From contig NZ_LAZS01000009.1 in the NCBI RefSeq assembly GCF_002007205.1, positions 238,015 through 302,014 of the forward strand: 64,000 bases of DNA. Reading direction: 5' to 3'. Below are positions 1-8,397 of this stretch, in pieces. The notes beneath the pieces were generated by a model. It searched no databases. It was not told the DNA's origin and worked only from the letters and a program-made list of their open reading frames with translations. The number at the start of each line of letters is the position of its first letter. The stretch's first letter is position 1. The position numbers and the translations under genes are program-made. This stretch comes from Ensifer adhaerens (GTDB lineage: Bacteria; Pseudomonadota; Alphaproteobacteria; Rhizobiales; Rhizobiaceae).

Positions 1-178
1 CGTAGGCGCCGCGCCAGGACGCGATCGCGCCGAAGAGCGCGGCGAGCCACTGCGCCGGATCGCCTTCACGCGGTGTCGGCATCCGCAGCGTGTCGATGAT
101 CTCTGCTCCGCGGACGAGGGCGGCCAGCATCTTCGTGCCGCCGACATCGATCGCAAGAACGGTCCGGGGCTCAGCCAT
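1..178 (-). CDS. nanK: ROK-family sugar kinase, probable N-acetylmannosamine kinase (partial, N-terminus only)
   Basis: The first 59 residues of a kinase run off the left edge of the window. They begin MAEPRTVLAIDVGGTKMLAA, and the DVGGTK phosphate-binding loop near residue 11 is diagnostic of ROK kinases. The ATG lies 2 bases after the stop of the epimerase gene upstream, so the two are co-transcribed. ManNAc kinase plus ManNAc-6-P 2-epimerase is the standard pair that converts N-acetylmannosamine to GlcNAc-6-P, so NanK is inferred from the neighbour. Another ROK sugar kinase or repressor cannot be excluded from this fragment. Confidence 0.75.
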   Translation of the reverse strand, partial: MAEPRTVLAIDVGGTKMLAALVRGAEIIDTLRMPTPREGDPAQWLAALFGAIASWRGAY

Positions 179-180
179 GT

Positions 181-867
181 TCAGGCCTCGCGTCCGGCAA
201 GCGTTTGATCGAGGGCCTGCCTGAACCATGACGTCACATGCTCGGGCCGCGTGATCGCGGAACCGACGACGACGGTGAAGGCCCCGGCCTGAAGCGCCTG
301 AGCGGCCTGTTCGGGCGTGCGCACACAGCCTTCGGCGACCACGTGGGGGGTCAGCCTGCGCATGGCGGCGATGAGCGCGAAGTCCGGCTCCGTCGGCTCG
401 ATCGGTCCGGTGTAACCGGCAAGGGTTGAGCCGACGATCTCAGCACCTTCCGCCAGGGCGCGCTCGGCGTCGGCGAAAACAGAGCAATCGGCCATGGCTA
501 TCTTGCCGGCGGCGTGGATGCGCTCGATCAGCGTCCCGGTCGCGACAGGCCTTTCGCGGGCCGTAGCATCATAGGCGATGATATCGGCGCCGGCTTTCGC
601 CAGCGCCTCGACGTCCTCGATGAAGGGGGTGATGCGCACCGGCGAAGTCTTAAGGTCGCGCTTGACGAGGCCGATGATCGGACGATCGGTCGCCTGGCGT
701 ACGGCGCGAACATAGTCCGCGGATTCGATGCGAAGGGCCGTTGCGCCGCCGTCGAGTGCTGCCAGCGCGAAACCGACAACCATGGCGGAATTGTCCATGA
801 CGCCGCCCTTCACCGGTTGGCAGGAAACGATGAGGCCGTGCTTGAGGCTGTGGATGTCGAAGGTCAC
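181..867 (-). CDS. nanE: N-acetylmannosamine-6-phosphate 2-epimerase
   Basis: A 228-residue (beta/alpha)8-barrel protein of the NanE family, the usual length for it. It converts ManNAc-6-P to GlcNAc-6-P in the cytoplasm. Visible family features are the early GLIVSCQP strand, GLVKRD near residue 70, and the C-terminal phosphate-binding region VAEGCVRTPEQ followed by VVVGSAITRP. The start is a GTG with a GGGAGA ribosome site 6-7 bases upstream. Its stop is 2 bases before nanK. A GntR regulator lies just upstream in the same direction with a candidate operator between, suggesting amino-sugar-induced expression. Confidence 0.9.
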   Translation of the reverse strand: MTFDIHSLKHGLIVSCQPVKGGVMDNSAMVVGFALAALDGGATALRIESADYVRAVRQATDRPIIGLVKRDLKTSPVRITPFIEDVEALAKAGADIIAYDATARERPVATGTLIERIHAAGKIAMADCSVFADAERALAEGAEIVGSTLAGYTGPIEPTEPDFALIAAMRRLTPHVVAEGCVRTPEQAAQALQAGAFTVVVGSAITRPEHVTSWFRQALDQTLAGREA

Positions 868-927
868 GCAGGCTCTCCCAATGGAGGCCTCACGGTAACA
901 GTGTAAGACCAGATTGCAACAGGAATT

Positions 928-936
928 ATACTGGTA

Positions 937-942
<6 letters not shown>
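928..942. promoter_or_regulatory. Candidate GntR operator upstream of nanE
   Basis: The palindrome ATACTGGTAT (928-937) lies inside a 13-base block, ACTGGTATTATCG (930-942), repeated exactly at 1737-1749 upstream of the GntR gene. The block overlaps the 3' end of the GntR gene and is about 60 bases upstream of nanE. E. coli NanR binds GGTATA repeats, which resemble this core. Assignment as the operator is inferred from the duplication and position. Confidence 0.5.
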
Positions 943-1683
<741 letters not shown>

Positions 1684-1736
1684 GAGGATCACCTTTTTGA
1701 GATGATTCCTTATGCAAAATTTTTCGTCGGTTTTAA

Positions 1737-1749
1737 ACTGGTATTATCG
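1737..1749. promoter_or_regulatory. Second copy of the GntR operator, upstream of the GntR gene
   Basis: ACTGGTATTATCG is identical to 930-942 and lies 54 bases upstream of the regulator's ATG, in an AT-rich stretch. This is the expected position for autoregulation. Confidence 0.5.
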
Positions 1750-1854
1750 ACGGGCGTTGCGCGACATCCCGATTTGTGTCCCGGCGCCACGTCTGGCGGC
1801 GAGCGCCGGGGTGCATGGCGCCTGGCTCCGCATGGGGCCGCCACCACTCTCCAC

Positions 1855-2550
1855 TCAGTTTCCTTGTTCGCTTTCGATCTTGCCGGAAGCGCCCCGCCGG
1901 TTCTCGGCGCGGGTCACCGCAAGGCTGCCGGCAGGGCTTCCCGACGGGTCGCCGTCGCCGAAGACGTCCATGGTGCAGGTGTGCAGGATCGTGGTCGGCT
2001 CGCTGGTGTGGTTCCACATCGTATGGACGCGCAATGACGGGAAATGGGCGGAGTCGCCCGCTTCGAGAACCATCGGCTCGCCGTCCACTTCCAGCGTTAG
2101 CGCGCCCTTCAGAATGAAGAAGATTTCTTCGCCCTCATGCGACATCGGCTCGCTGCGATGGCCGGGCGGTTCGTGGATGATCGTGCTTCTGAGCACATTG
2201 CCGGGAAAGGAGGCGGAGAGCCGCTCATAGGAGACCGCGTTGAGGCTTTCTCCGCCGAGGCCATAGACCGGCCGGTGTTCGCGGCGGGTGAACGGCGTCG
2301 CCACCTTCGGCGGGTTGAGGAAGCTGCCGGCCTCGACCTTCAAGGTCCGGCAGACGGCGATCAGCGAGGTCAGTGACGGAACGGTGATGCCGCGCTCGAT
2401 CTGCGAGATGAAGCCGACGGAAAAGCCTGCCTCGTCGGCGACCTCCTGAAGCGTCATTTTCAGCGTCTTGCGCCGCTGGCGCAGGCGATCGCCGAGCGAC
2501 GGGGCCTCTGCCTCGCCGGTCGATGCGCCGCTGGCATGGTCCGTCGTCAC
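1855..2550 (-). CDS. XRE-family regulator with C-terminal cupin domain
   Basis: A 231-residue regulator. Residues about 18-73 are a Cro/CI helix-turn-helix (LGDRLRQRRKTLKMTLQEVA, then GFSVGFISQIERGITVPSL). Residues about 115-190 are a small cupin barrel (PMSHEGEEIFFILKGALTLE, then LEAGDSAHFPS). XRE-cupin proteins commonly control amine, amino-acid or aldehyde catabolism, but no obvious target gene adjoins this one. The GTG at 2550 was preferred over an earlier GTG at 2589 because AGAGGGG precedes it at good spacing. A palindrome upstream is a candidate autoregulatory site. Confidence 0.85.
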   Translation of the reverse strand: MTTDHASGASTGEAEAPSLGDRLRQRRKTLKMTLQEVADEAGFSVGFISQIERGITVPSLTSLIAVCRTLKVEAGSFLNPPKVATPFTRREHRPVYGLGGESLNAVSYERLSASFPGNVLRSTIIHEPPGHRSEPMSHEGEEIFFILKGALTLEVDGEPMVLEAGDSAHFPSLRVHTMWNHTSEPTTILHTCTMDVFGDGDPSGSPAGSLAVTRAENRRGASGKIESEQGN

Positions 2551-2608
2551 TGTCTGTCCCCTCTCGTCTCTCCTCAAGCTAGGATGCACGCCGATTTCCT
2601 GTCAATCG

Positions 2609-2627
2609 TTTTTAGATATCCTAAAAA
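2609..2627. promoter_or_regulatory. Palindromic operator candidate for the XRE-cupin regulator
   Basis: Perfect 7-base inverted arms TTTTTAG (2609-2615) and CTAAAAA (2621-2627) around ATATC, in an AT-rich patch about 60 bases upstream of the GTG start. Short AT-rich dyads of this kind are typical of XRE-cupin regulators. Binding is inferred. Confidence 0.5.
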
Positions 2628-2713
2628 TCTCGACGGCAGCGGGAGGCCGGAACGGTGAAGGGGCAGCGCTCGGCGGGTGACCGCCGAGAGTGAGTGGGTA
2701 CCACGCTGCCGCC

Positions 2714-2962
2714 TCAGGAACTGCTGCGCGGTTGCTCCACCGTCGCCGCCACGATGCGGCGCACGACCGGAAGAACCACAAGCAGGCTCGGGAACGCGAC
2801 CAGCCAGGAGAAGATCCAGGCCTTGAGCCACAAGGCCAACAGGCCGGGCTGAAGGCCGCTGCCGCTCGCGGTCGAGACGAAGGAGACGATGGCGGACATC
2901 AGGACAGAGAGGACCAATGGCATGACGATCGCCTGATACCGGTGTGGAAGTTTCTTTGGCAT
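2714..2962 (-). CDS. Small two-helix membrane protein, DUF2798 family
   Basis: An 82-residue protein with a basic start (MPKKLPHRYQ) and two hydrophobic segments, about residues 11-34 and 45-70. Length and the pattern PLVLSVLMSAIVSF followed by WLKAWIFSWLVAFP match DUF2798 inner-membrane proteins, whose function is unknown. A GGAG site lies 8 bases before the ATG. It is 70 bases downstream of the NmrA-like gene on the same strand and could be co-transcribed with it. Confidence 0.75.
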   Translation of the reverse strand: MPKKLPHRYQAIVMPLVLSVLMSAIVSFVSTASGSGLQPGLLALWLKAWIFSWLVAFPSLLVVLPVVRRIVAATVEQPRSSS

Positions 2963-3032
2963 GGGGATGTACTCCGGGATTTTGAAGAAGAGGGAATTAG
3001 CCGTCCGCCGGCCGCGCCGACGGTCCTTGTCG

Positions 3033-3902
3033 CTAGGCTTGCGCCAGCTCGCGGATGAAACGCTCGAGGCTGCGGGGTTCGCGCTGAAGGGCTGCGCGTA
3101 GCGTCAGGCTGTTGCCGCCAAGCCCCACCTCCGCATAGTGCGCATGGACTTTCCCGAGCAGCTCGAGCTGATGATCGGTGAACGTTCCGCGCAACGGTTT
3201 TGCCCACTCATGAAAGCCGATGTCCGCAGCCAAGATCGGGCGCCCGAGCGCTTCGCTCATCATGCGGGCGATTTCCTCGCGGTCGTGCCGGCCCTCGGCT
3301 GAGAGTTCCAGCGTCGCATAGGCGAGCCGGTCCTCGGTGAGCGCGATCGCCGCAACCTCGGCGACATCGCGGTAGTCGACACGGGCGATGCGCGCCGTCG
3401 TCGGAAACGGTTCGGCGAAGGTGCCGGTTGCGAGCACGTTCGCCCAGGCGGAGCGAAGGTTCTGCATGAAGTTTGCCGGGTGCAGGATGGTGTATTCGAG
3501 CGGTGAAGAATAGAGCGCGTCCTCGACCGGGATCTTGGCCGCATGGTTCTTCAGTCGCGTGTGGGTCGGCTGGATGACCGAGGAGAAGACGAATTTCCTG
3601 ACGCCGGCGCGCACGGCGGCTTCGACCATCGATACGCCCATCGCCGCCTCGTCCGGCGCAAAGGCGGGGCCTATATGAAAGACGCCCGCGGCACCCGCGA
3701 GCGCCCGGTCGAGGCTTCTGCGCTCGCGCAGATCGCCGAGTACGACCTCTGCAGCACCACGAGATCTTGCAACCGCGCCCTGCGTTTCGTCGCGGACGAG
3801 GGCGCGAACTCTTGCGCCCCGTCGCGCCAGTTCCGGGACGACGAGGCCGGCGAAGCGGCCGGTAGCGCCGACGACGAGGACCGTGTTGGAACGCTGCTTC
3901 AT
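3033..3902 (-). CDS. NmrA-like NAD(P)-binding atypical short-chain reductase
   Basis: A 289-residue Rossmann-fold protein. The N-terminal glycine motif VLVVGATGRFAG (residues 8-19) binds NAD(P). The region FVFSSVIQP followed by EYTILHPANFMQN replaces the usual Tyr-x3-Lys catalytic pair, as in NmrA/quinone-oxidoreductase-like atypical SDRs. Such proteins act as redox sensors or as reductases of quinones and reactive carbonyls. It is transcribed divergently from a LysR regulator 112 bases away, a common arrangement for LysR-controlled oxidoreductases. The substrate cannot be read from the sequence. Confidence 0.8.
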   Translation of the reverse strand: MKQRSNTVLVVGATGRFAGLVVPELARRGARVRALVRDETQGAVARSRGAAEVVLGDLRERRSLDRALAGAAGVFHIGPAFAPDEAAMGVSMVEAAVRAGVRKFVFSSVIQPTHTRLKNHAAKIPVEDALYSSPLEYTILHPANFMQNLRSAWANVLATGTFAEPFPTTARIARVDYRDVAEVAAIALTEDRLAYATLELSAEGRHDREEIARMMSEALGRPILAADIGFHEWAKPLRGTFTDHQLELLGKVHAHYAEVGLGGNSLTLRAALQREPRSLERFIRELAQA

Positions 3903-3929
3903 CTGATTTGCCTTTCATGCTGTCGATCA

Positions 3930-3951
3930 GTCATGACATCAAGCTAATGAC
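3930..3951. promoter_or_regulatory. Candidate LysR binding dyad between the NmrA-like and LysR genes
   Basis: Perfect inverted arms GTCAT (3930-3934) and ATGAC (3947-3951) with a 12-base spacer lie in the 112-base divergent intergenic region. The first arm is also part of the palindrome GTCATGAC. This fits the loose architecture of LysR recognition sites, but short dyads arise by chance. Confidence 0.3.
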
Positions 3952-4014
3952 GCACAAGAAGACGGACAATCAGCGCGGAATGTGATTTATTCTCTCGGAA
4001 AACGGGATTGTTTT

Positions 4015-4908
4015 ATGAGCCGCATCGAAGATCTGGAGGCCTTTCTGGCAATCGTCGAGCACGGCAGCCTGACGGCTGCTGCCAAGCGGCTGGGAAGGCC
4101 GCTGCAGACCGTCAGCCGGTCGCTCGCCATGCTCGAAGCGGATGTCGGAGTAGAGCTGGTGCACCGTACGACCCGCCGCTCGATGCCGAGCGAGGCGGGC
4201 GAGAGCTTCTATCGGCGTATCAAGTCCGCGGTGGAGGAGATCCACGAGGCGCGCGAGGAGGCGGCGCAGCGGCGATCCGAACCGTCAGGGGTGTTGCGGC
4301 TCGGAGCGCCCAACCTGTTTGCGCCGCGGTTCCTGATGCCTGTTATTGCCGAGTACATGGCGAAATATCCAGGGGTCGAGGTCGATCTCGACCTCTCCGA
4401 CGCCTTCGTCGATCTTGCGGCAAGTGGCCTCGATCTGGCCGTGCGGATCGGCGATCTCCAGGATTCCGGGCTGACCGGCAAGCGTCTGGGTGCGCTTCGC
4501 CGCGTCGTCTTCGGCGCGCCAGCCTATTTCGCCCGCTTCGGCCGGCCCTTGCACCCGCTGGACCTCGCTGAGCATCGTTGCGTCACGCGCACGGGCGATG
4601 AACGGCCCGGCGTCTGGATGTTCACCGTCGACGGCCGCGCCCGTGCGGTCAAGGTGAGCGGCGCGTTTCGCACCAACTCGATGAACGCGATCTATTCGGC
4701 GGTGGAAGAGGGGCTTGGCCTCGGCTTTTCGCCGCTCTGGCAGATCAAGCATCTGATCGACGCGGGCAAGGTCGGAACCGTCCTTGAAGACTTCGAGCCT
4801 GCTCCGGTGCCGATCCATGCGCTCTGGCTGGAGGGGCGGAGCCCATCTGCAAAGATCCGCCGCTTTCTCGATCTGCTCGGCGACCGGCTGAAGCTCGATC
4901 GCCTCTAG
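4015..4908 (+). CDS. LysR-family transcriptional regulator
   Basis: A 297-residue LTTR. The N-terminal winged helix is clear (MSRIEDLEAFLAIVEHGSLT, then AAKRLGRPLQTVSRSLAMLE), followed by an effector domain of about 200 residues starting near residue 90 (GVLRLGAPNLFAPRFLMPVI). ATG 4015 was chosen over 3982 because family members begin one or two residues before the I-x-x-L-x-x-F helix. It belongs to the CrgA/DsdC-like group that often controls a divergent oxidoreductase gene, here the NmrA-like reductase. Confidence 0.88.
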   Translation: MSRIEDLEAFLAIVEHGSLTAAAKRLGRPLQTVSRSLAMLEADVGVELVHRTTRRSMPSEAGESFYRRIKSAVEEIHEAREEAAQRRSEPSGVLRLGAPNLFAPRFLMPVIAEYMAKYPGVEVDLDLSDAFVDLAASGLDLAVRIGDLQDSGLTGKRLGALRRVVFGAPAYFARFGRPLHPLDLAEHRCVTRTGDERPGVWMFTVDGRARAVKVSGAFRTNSMNAIYSAVEEGLGLGFSPLWQIKHLIDAGKVGTVLEDFEPAPVPIHALWLEGRSPSAKIRRFLDLLGDRLKLDRL

Positions 4909-4937
4909 GTCGCGCACTCATAAACTGCTGGCGGTAG

Positions 4938-5084
4938 CTGTACCGTAACCTCGTCGAGCGCTTCTTCAGCAAACTCAAGCACTTCCGTGCCGTCGCCACC
5001 CGCATCGAAGAGCACAGCGAAAACTATCTTGCTCTCGTCAAACTCGCTTCAGCCAAAATCTGGATGCGCTTTGCGAGTCGGTGA
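4938..5084 (+). pseudogene. C-terminal remnant of an IS5-family transposase
   Basis: An open stretch of 48 codons with no start, preceded by a stop. It encodes YRNLVERFFSKLKHFRAVAT and ends near KIWMRFASR. This is the conserved C-terminal E-box region (R-N-x-V-E-R-x-F-x-x-x-K) of IS5-group DDE transposases. Everything upstream is gone, so it is a relic. A second, more degraded copy of its last 68 bases lies at 5573-5640. Confidence 0.8.
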
Positions 5085-5135
5085 GCTAGAAAGGCCCCTC
5101 GAACGCTCGGAGAGGCGTTCAGGCAGGGCCCGACC

Positions 5136-5450
5136 ATGATCAAGATGAGTGTCTACTATCCGGCCGATGGCGGTTCGAAGTTCGATCACGACTACTACCG
5201 CACCCGCCATATGCCGCTGATCCAGGAACGGCTCGGCGATGCCTGCCTGCGCTACGAGATCGACAAGGGCCTTGCGGGTCGCGAACCTGGAAGCGCGCCG
5301 GAGTTCGTCGCGGCGTGCCACGTCTACTCGCCGAGTCTGGCGACATTCGAGGAGGCGTTGGGTCCCCACCGCGCAGAGATCGCCGCGGACGTCACCCGCT
5401 ATACCGACATCGCCCCCATCGTGCAGATCAGCGAAGTCGTTGAAGGGTAG
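5136..5450 (+). CDS. EthD-family protein
   Basis: A 104-residue protein of the EthD/dimeric alpha-beta barrel family, typical length. It shows MIKMSVYYPADGG, the family motif DYYRTRHMPLIQERLG (near residue 19), and a C-terminal strand APIVQISEVVE. The founding member is needed for ethyl tert-butyl ether degradation, but most homologues have no known role. It lies between two transposase relics in the same orientation, so it may have been carried or trapped by an IS. No strong ribosome site is visible. Confidence 0.8.
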   Translation: MIKMSVYYPADGGSKFDHDYYRTRHMPLIQERLGDACLRYEIDKGLAGREPGSAPEFVAACHVYSPSLATFEEALGPHRAEIAADVTRYTDIAPIVQISEVVEG

Positions 5451-5572
5451 GGCCTTCGGCGTAGGCGTAGCGTTGAACTTTCCGGGATCGGCGTCGTGCT
5501 GGCCATCTGATCCACGGTGACGTAGCCGGTGCCGAACCGGTCGACGATCTGGAACGTGTAGTTACCGTCGAA

Positions 5573-5640
5573 GCGATAAACTACCTTGTTCTCGTCAAAC
5601 TCCCTTCAGCCAAATCTGGATGCGCTTTATGAGTCGGTGA
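5573..5640 (+). pseudogene. Second, frameshifted remnant of the same IS5-family transposase end
   Basis: These 68 bases align with 5017-5084 over their full length with one inserted base, one deleted base and a few substitutions. They end in the same GAGTCGGTGA. The indels destroy the reading frame. Both copies lie on the plus strand, either side of the EthD gene. Confidence 0.7.
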
Positions 5641-5678
5641 CCTAGGCGCTTCGAGCTGTGGAGCACTGCGAAAGCCGC

Positions 5679-6542
5679 CTATTTCGCGAATTTCTTGGCG
5701 CCGGCAACGCAGAGCACGATCGCGCCGGTCGCGGCCAGCATGCTCCAGCTGACCGGCTCGCCGAGGAGCGTTGCCGCAAGCGCAAGGCCGAAGAAGGGCT
5801 GCAGCAACTGCAATTGTCCGACGCCGGCGACGCCACCGAGTGCGAGGCCGCGATACCAGAAGACGAAGCCGACGAGCATGCTGAAGAGCGAGACATAGGC
5901 AAGGCCCGCCCAGGCGCCGTTCGTGACGGTTGCGAAGGAGGCCGGCAGCGTGAAGAGCGTCAACGCCAGCATGATCGGCAAGGACAGGACCAGCGCCCAG
6001 CAGATCACCTGCCAGCCGCCAAGCTTGCGCGAAAGGCTGGCGCCTTCGGCATAGCCGAGGCCGCAGACAATGATGGCGCCGAGCATCAGGAGGTCGCCGA
6101 CGGGCGATGCGGCAAAGCCCTGCACCAGCGCGAAGCCGACGACGGCAGCACTTCCGAGGGAGGAGAAGAGCCAGAAGGCCGGGCGCGGCCGCTCGCCGGC
6201 GCGAAGCACGCCGAAGATTGCGGTTGCCAGCGGAAGAAGGCCGACGAAGACGATCAGATGCGCCGAGGTGACATGTTGCAAGGCGAGCGCGGTTAGCAGC
6301 GGGAAACCGAGCACGACGCCGAAGGCGACGATTACCAGCGAAACGAGATCGGCCCGCGCGGGACGCGGCTGGCGGAAGACGATAAGCAGCAGCAGGCCGA
6401 GCAGGCCGGCGATCGCCGCGCGCGCGACCGTCAGAAACACCGGATCAAAGTCCATCACTGCGACGCGGGTCGCCGGCAGTGATCCGCTGAAGATCAGCAC
6501 CCCGAGAAAACCGCTCACCCAACCGTCTGCGCTCTTGTCCAT
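5679..6542 (-). CDS. EamA/DMT-superfamily exporter
   Basis: A 287-residue inner-membrane protein with about ten hydrophobic helices, arranged as two EamA repeats. It begins MDKSADGWVSGFLGVLIFSG and ends with a helix containing SWSMLAATGAIVLCVAGAKK. The ATG at 6542 is preceded by AAGGAGAA at ideal spacing, so an earlier in-frame start at 6614 was rejected. DMT proteins of this type mostly export amino acids or other small metabolites. It is divergent from a MocR regulator with a shared operator-like dyad, implying that the regulator senses the exported compound or a PLP-linked amine. Confidence 0.87.
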   Translation of the reverse strand: MDKSADGWVSGFLGVLIFSGSLPATRVAVMDFDPVFLTVARAAIAGLLGLLLLIVFRQPRPARADLVSLVIVAFGVVLGFPLLTALALQHVTSAHLIVFVGLLPLATAIFGVLRAGERPRPAFWLFSSLGSAAVVGFALVQGFAASPVGDLLMLGAIIVCGLGYAEGASLSRKLGGWQVICWALVLSLPIMLALTLFTLPASFATVTNGAWAGLAYVSLFSMLVGFVFWYRGLALGGVAGVGQLQLLQPFFGLALAATLLGEPVSWSMLAATGAIVLCVAGAKKFAK

Positions 6543-6601
6543 AGCATTCTCCTTTTCGCCTGTATCGGCCGGAAAGAGTGGTCTTGCCAGAGACAATGCG
6601 G

Positions 6602-6621
6602 TACAGTTGCACAAAACTGTA
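6602..6621. promoter_or_regulatory. Candidate MocR operator between exporter and regulator
   Basis: Inverted arms TACAGTT (6602-6608) and AACTGTA (6615-6621) with a 6-base spacer lie between the divergent EamA and MocR genes, 22 bases before the MocR ATG. MocR/PdxR-type regulators typically bind such repeats in the divergent promoter. Binding is inferred. Confidence 0.55.
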
Positions 6622-6642
6622 TTGGATAGATGGGCAGTACGG

Positions 6643-8058
6643 ATGACGATTCAGGGGATGGAGATCGGTGGCGAAACGCTGCTCGAAGGGGTGATGGCGA
6701 CGATCCGGCAGCGGATTTCGGGGCGCGTCCTGACGCCCGGCGCCAAGCTTCCGTCGATCCGCGCCTTCGCCAAGACCATGCACGTTTCCAAGTCGACCGT
6801 CGTCGAAGCCTATGAGCGGCTGGTCGCCGAAGGGGTCATCCGCTCGAAGCCCGGCGCCGGTTTCTTCGTGTCGGCGCCGCTGGCACCCCTGTCTCTGGCC
6901 GAAATCGGACCGCGGCTCGACCGCGCCGTCGATCCGCTCTGGGTGTCGCGCCAGGCGCTGGAAACGGGCGACAGCGTGCTGAAGCCGGGTTGTGGCTGGC
7001 TGCCGCCGAGCTGGATGCCGGAGGCCGCCATTCGCCGCGCACTCAAATCATCCTCCCGGCTGGAGGCGAGCGGGCTGACGGATTATGGAACGCCGCTTGG
7101 CCATCGGCCGTTGCGCCAGCTTCTGGCGCGTCGTCTTGGCGAGCATGGCGTCGAGGCCTCGCCCGACCAGATCATCCTGACGGAATCCGGGACGCAGGCG
7201 ATCGATCTGCTCTGCCGCTTCCTGATTGAGCCAGGCGATACGGTCGTGGTCGACGACCCCTGCTATTTCAATTTCCATGCTCTGCTGCGCGCCCATCGGG
7301 CAGAGGTCGTGAGCGTGCCCTATACGCCTTCGGGGCCCGATCTCGAGAAATTCGCTGAGGTTCTCGCAACCCACCGGCCGCGGCTCTACATCACCAATTC
7401 CGGGCTTCACAATCCGACAAGCGCCACGCTCTCGCCGGTCATTGCCCATCGTCTGCTCAAGCTTGCCGAACAGGCCGGCTTGACGGTCGTCGAGGACGAT
7501 ATCTTCGCGGATTTCGAGCATACGCCGGCGCCGCGGCTCGCTGCCTTCGACGGGCTTGACCGTGTCGTGCAGATCGGCAGCTTTTCGAAGACCCTCTCTG
7601 CCTCCATCCGCTGCGGTTTCATTGCCGCGCCGCGCGACTGGATCGAGGGGCTCATCGACCTGAAGGTCGCCACCACCTTCGGCGGACCGAGCCTTGCGGC
7701 CGAGCTGGTCTTTTCGATGCTCAAGGACGGCAGCTATCGCAAGCATATGGAGGCGCTGCGCCAGCGCCTGACGCGGGCGATGACAGACACAGCGGCGCGG
7801 CTCGGCGAGATCGGCATCACGCCATGGATCGAGCCCCAGGCCGGCATGTTCCTCTGGTGCCGCCTGCCCGCCGGTATCGATGCGGCCGCGGTGGCGCAGA
7901 AGGCGCTGCAGCAGGAGATCGTGCTGGCGCCCGGAAACGTCTTTTCCCATGCCGGCACGGCCAACGACTTCCTGCGCTTCAACGTTTCCCAATGCGATGA
8001 CGAACGGCTTTTCAAGGTTCTGCCCACGATCATGCGCCAATGCGTCGTCGGGCGTTGA
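6643..8058 (+). CDS. MocR-type PLP-dependent GntR regulator
   Basis: A 471-residue fusion. Residues about 10-75 form a GntR winged helix (LEGVMATIRQRISGRVLTPG, then KLPSIRAFAKTMHVSKSTVV). Residues about 110-465 form a type-I aminotransferase fold, with DDPCYFNF, EDDIFADF and the PLP-lysine motif IGSFSKTLSASIRCGF. The ATG at 6643 was chosen because it starts just before the DNA-binding domain; a much longer open frame upstream runs antisense through the exporter. MocR proteins use PLP with an amine or amino acid as effector. The neighbouring exporter is the probable target. Confidence 0.88.
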   Translation: MTIQGMEIGGETLLEGVMATIRQRISGRVLTPGAKLPSIRAFAKTMHVSKSTVVEAYERLVAEGVIRSKPGAGFFVSAPLAPLSLAEIGPRLDRAVDPLWVSRQALETGDSVLKPGCGWLPPSWMPEAAIRRALKSSSRLEASGLTDYGTPLGHRPLRQLLARRLGEHGVEASPDQIILTESGTQAIDLLCRFLIEPGDTVVVDDPCYFNFHALLRAHRAEVVSVPYTPSGPDLEKFAEVLATHRPRLYITNSGLHNPTSATLSPVIAHRLLKLAEQAGLTVVEDDIFADFEHTPAPRLAAFDGLDRVVQIGSFSKTLSASIRCGFIAAPRDWIEGLIDLKVATTFGGPSLAAELVFSMLKDGSYRKHMEALRQRLTRAMTDTAARLGEIGITPWIEPQAGMFLWCRLPAGIDAAAVAQKALQQEIVLAPGNVFSHAGTANDFLRFNVSQCDDERLFKVLPTIMRQCVVGR

Positions 8059-8086
8059 AGCTGAGCTGTTCGGTTGATTGCGCCAC

Positions 8087-8103
8087 TGCACGTTTTGCAG
8101 GCA
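8087..8103 (+). promoter_or_regulatory. NtrC-like enhancer site 1 upstream of glnII
   Basis: TGC-N11-GCA with extended left half TGCAC, about 190 bases upstream of the sigma-54 promoter. It matches the dyad shape of NtrC enhancers (TGCAC-N7-GTGCA type), with an imperfect right half. Assigned from position and gene identity. Confidence 0.4.
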
Positions 8104-8179
8104 ATCGCCGGCATCTGGTGGCGCTGGATCGGCGATCGCAGTCTTGCCGCCCTATTTTGCCGCGGAGTCGGGCAGGTTT

Positions 8180-8196
8180 TGCCTATTTTTTGTGCG
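8180..8196 (+). promoter_or_regulatory. NtrC-like enhancer site 2 upstream of glnII
   Basis: TGC-N11-GCG, right half GTGCG, about 100 bases upstream of the sigma-54 promoter. It is an imperfect NtrC dyad at the distance typical of enhancers that act by DNA looping. Confidence 0.4.
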
Positions 8197-8291
8197 AATC
8201 GCTGCTTCCTTGCGCTGTGGTATCGGTTCGGCAGCCCTCGCACCTGCCTCTAATGACGCTTTTTTCTGGATTCTCGACGCTTAATCCGAGT

Positions 8292-8307
8292 TGGCACGAT
8301 TAATGCT
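8292..8307 (+). promoter_or_regulatory. Sigma-54 (RpoN) promoter of glnII
   Basis: TGGCACG then ATTA then ATGCT. The -24 GG (8293-8294) and -12 GC (8305-8306) are separated by exactly ten bases, the invariant RpoN spacing. Only the first base of the -12 element departs from consensus. It lies 90 bases upstream of glnII. Rhizobial glnII genes are known to be NtrC/RpoN dependent. Confidence 0.8.
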
Positions 8308-8397
8308 TCTTAATTGGCATCGGTCGTCGGGCAGCCAATCTGGATTGCCCAACCGCTTCGGAACCAAGCCATTCCTGGCGTCATGTGAGAGAACGAA

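Noticed and set aside
5455..5572. Minus-strand stretch encoding a short secreted-protein-like peptide between the EthD gene and the second IS relic
   Set aside because: Only about 40 codons with no start or ribosome site; a faint resemblance to repeat or sorting-signal sequence is not enough. Probably neutral debris of the IS decay.
6070..6642. N-terminal extension of the MocR frame upstream of 6643
   Set aside because: The extension is Ser/Thr/Arg-rich, runs antisense through the EamA exporter and crosses the operator. The regulator family starts at the GntR domain.
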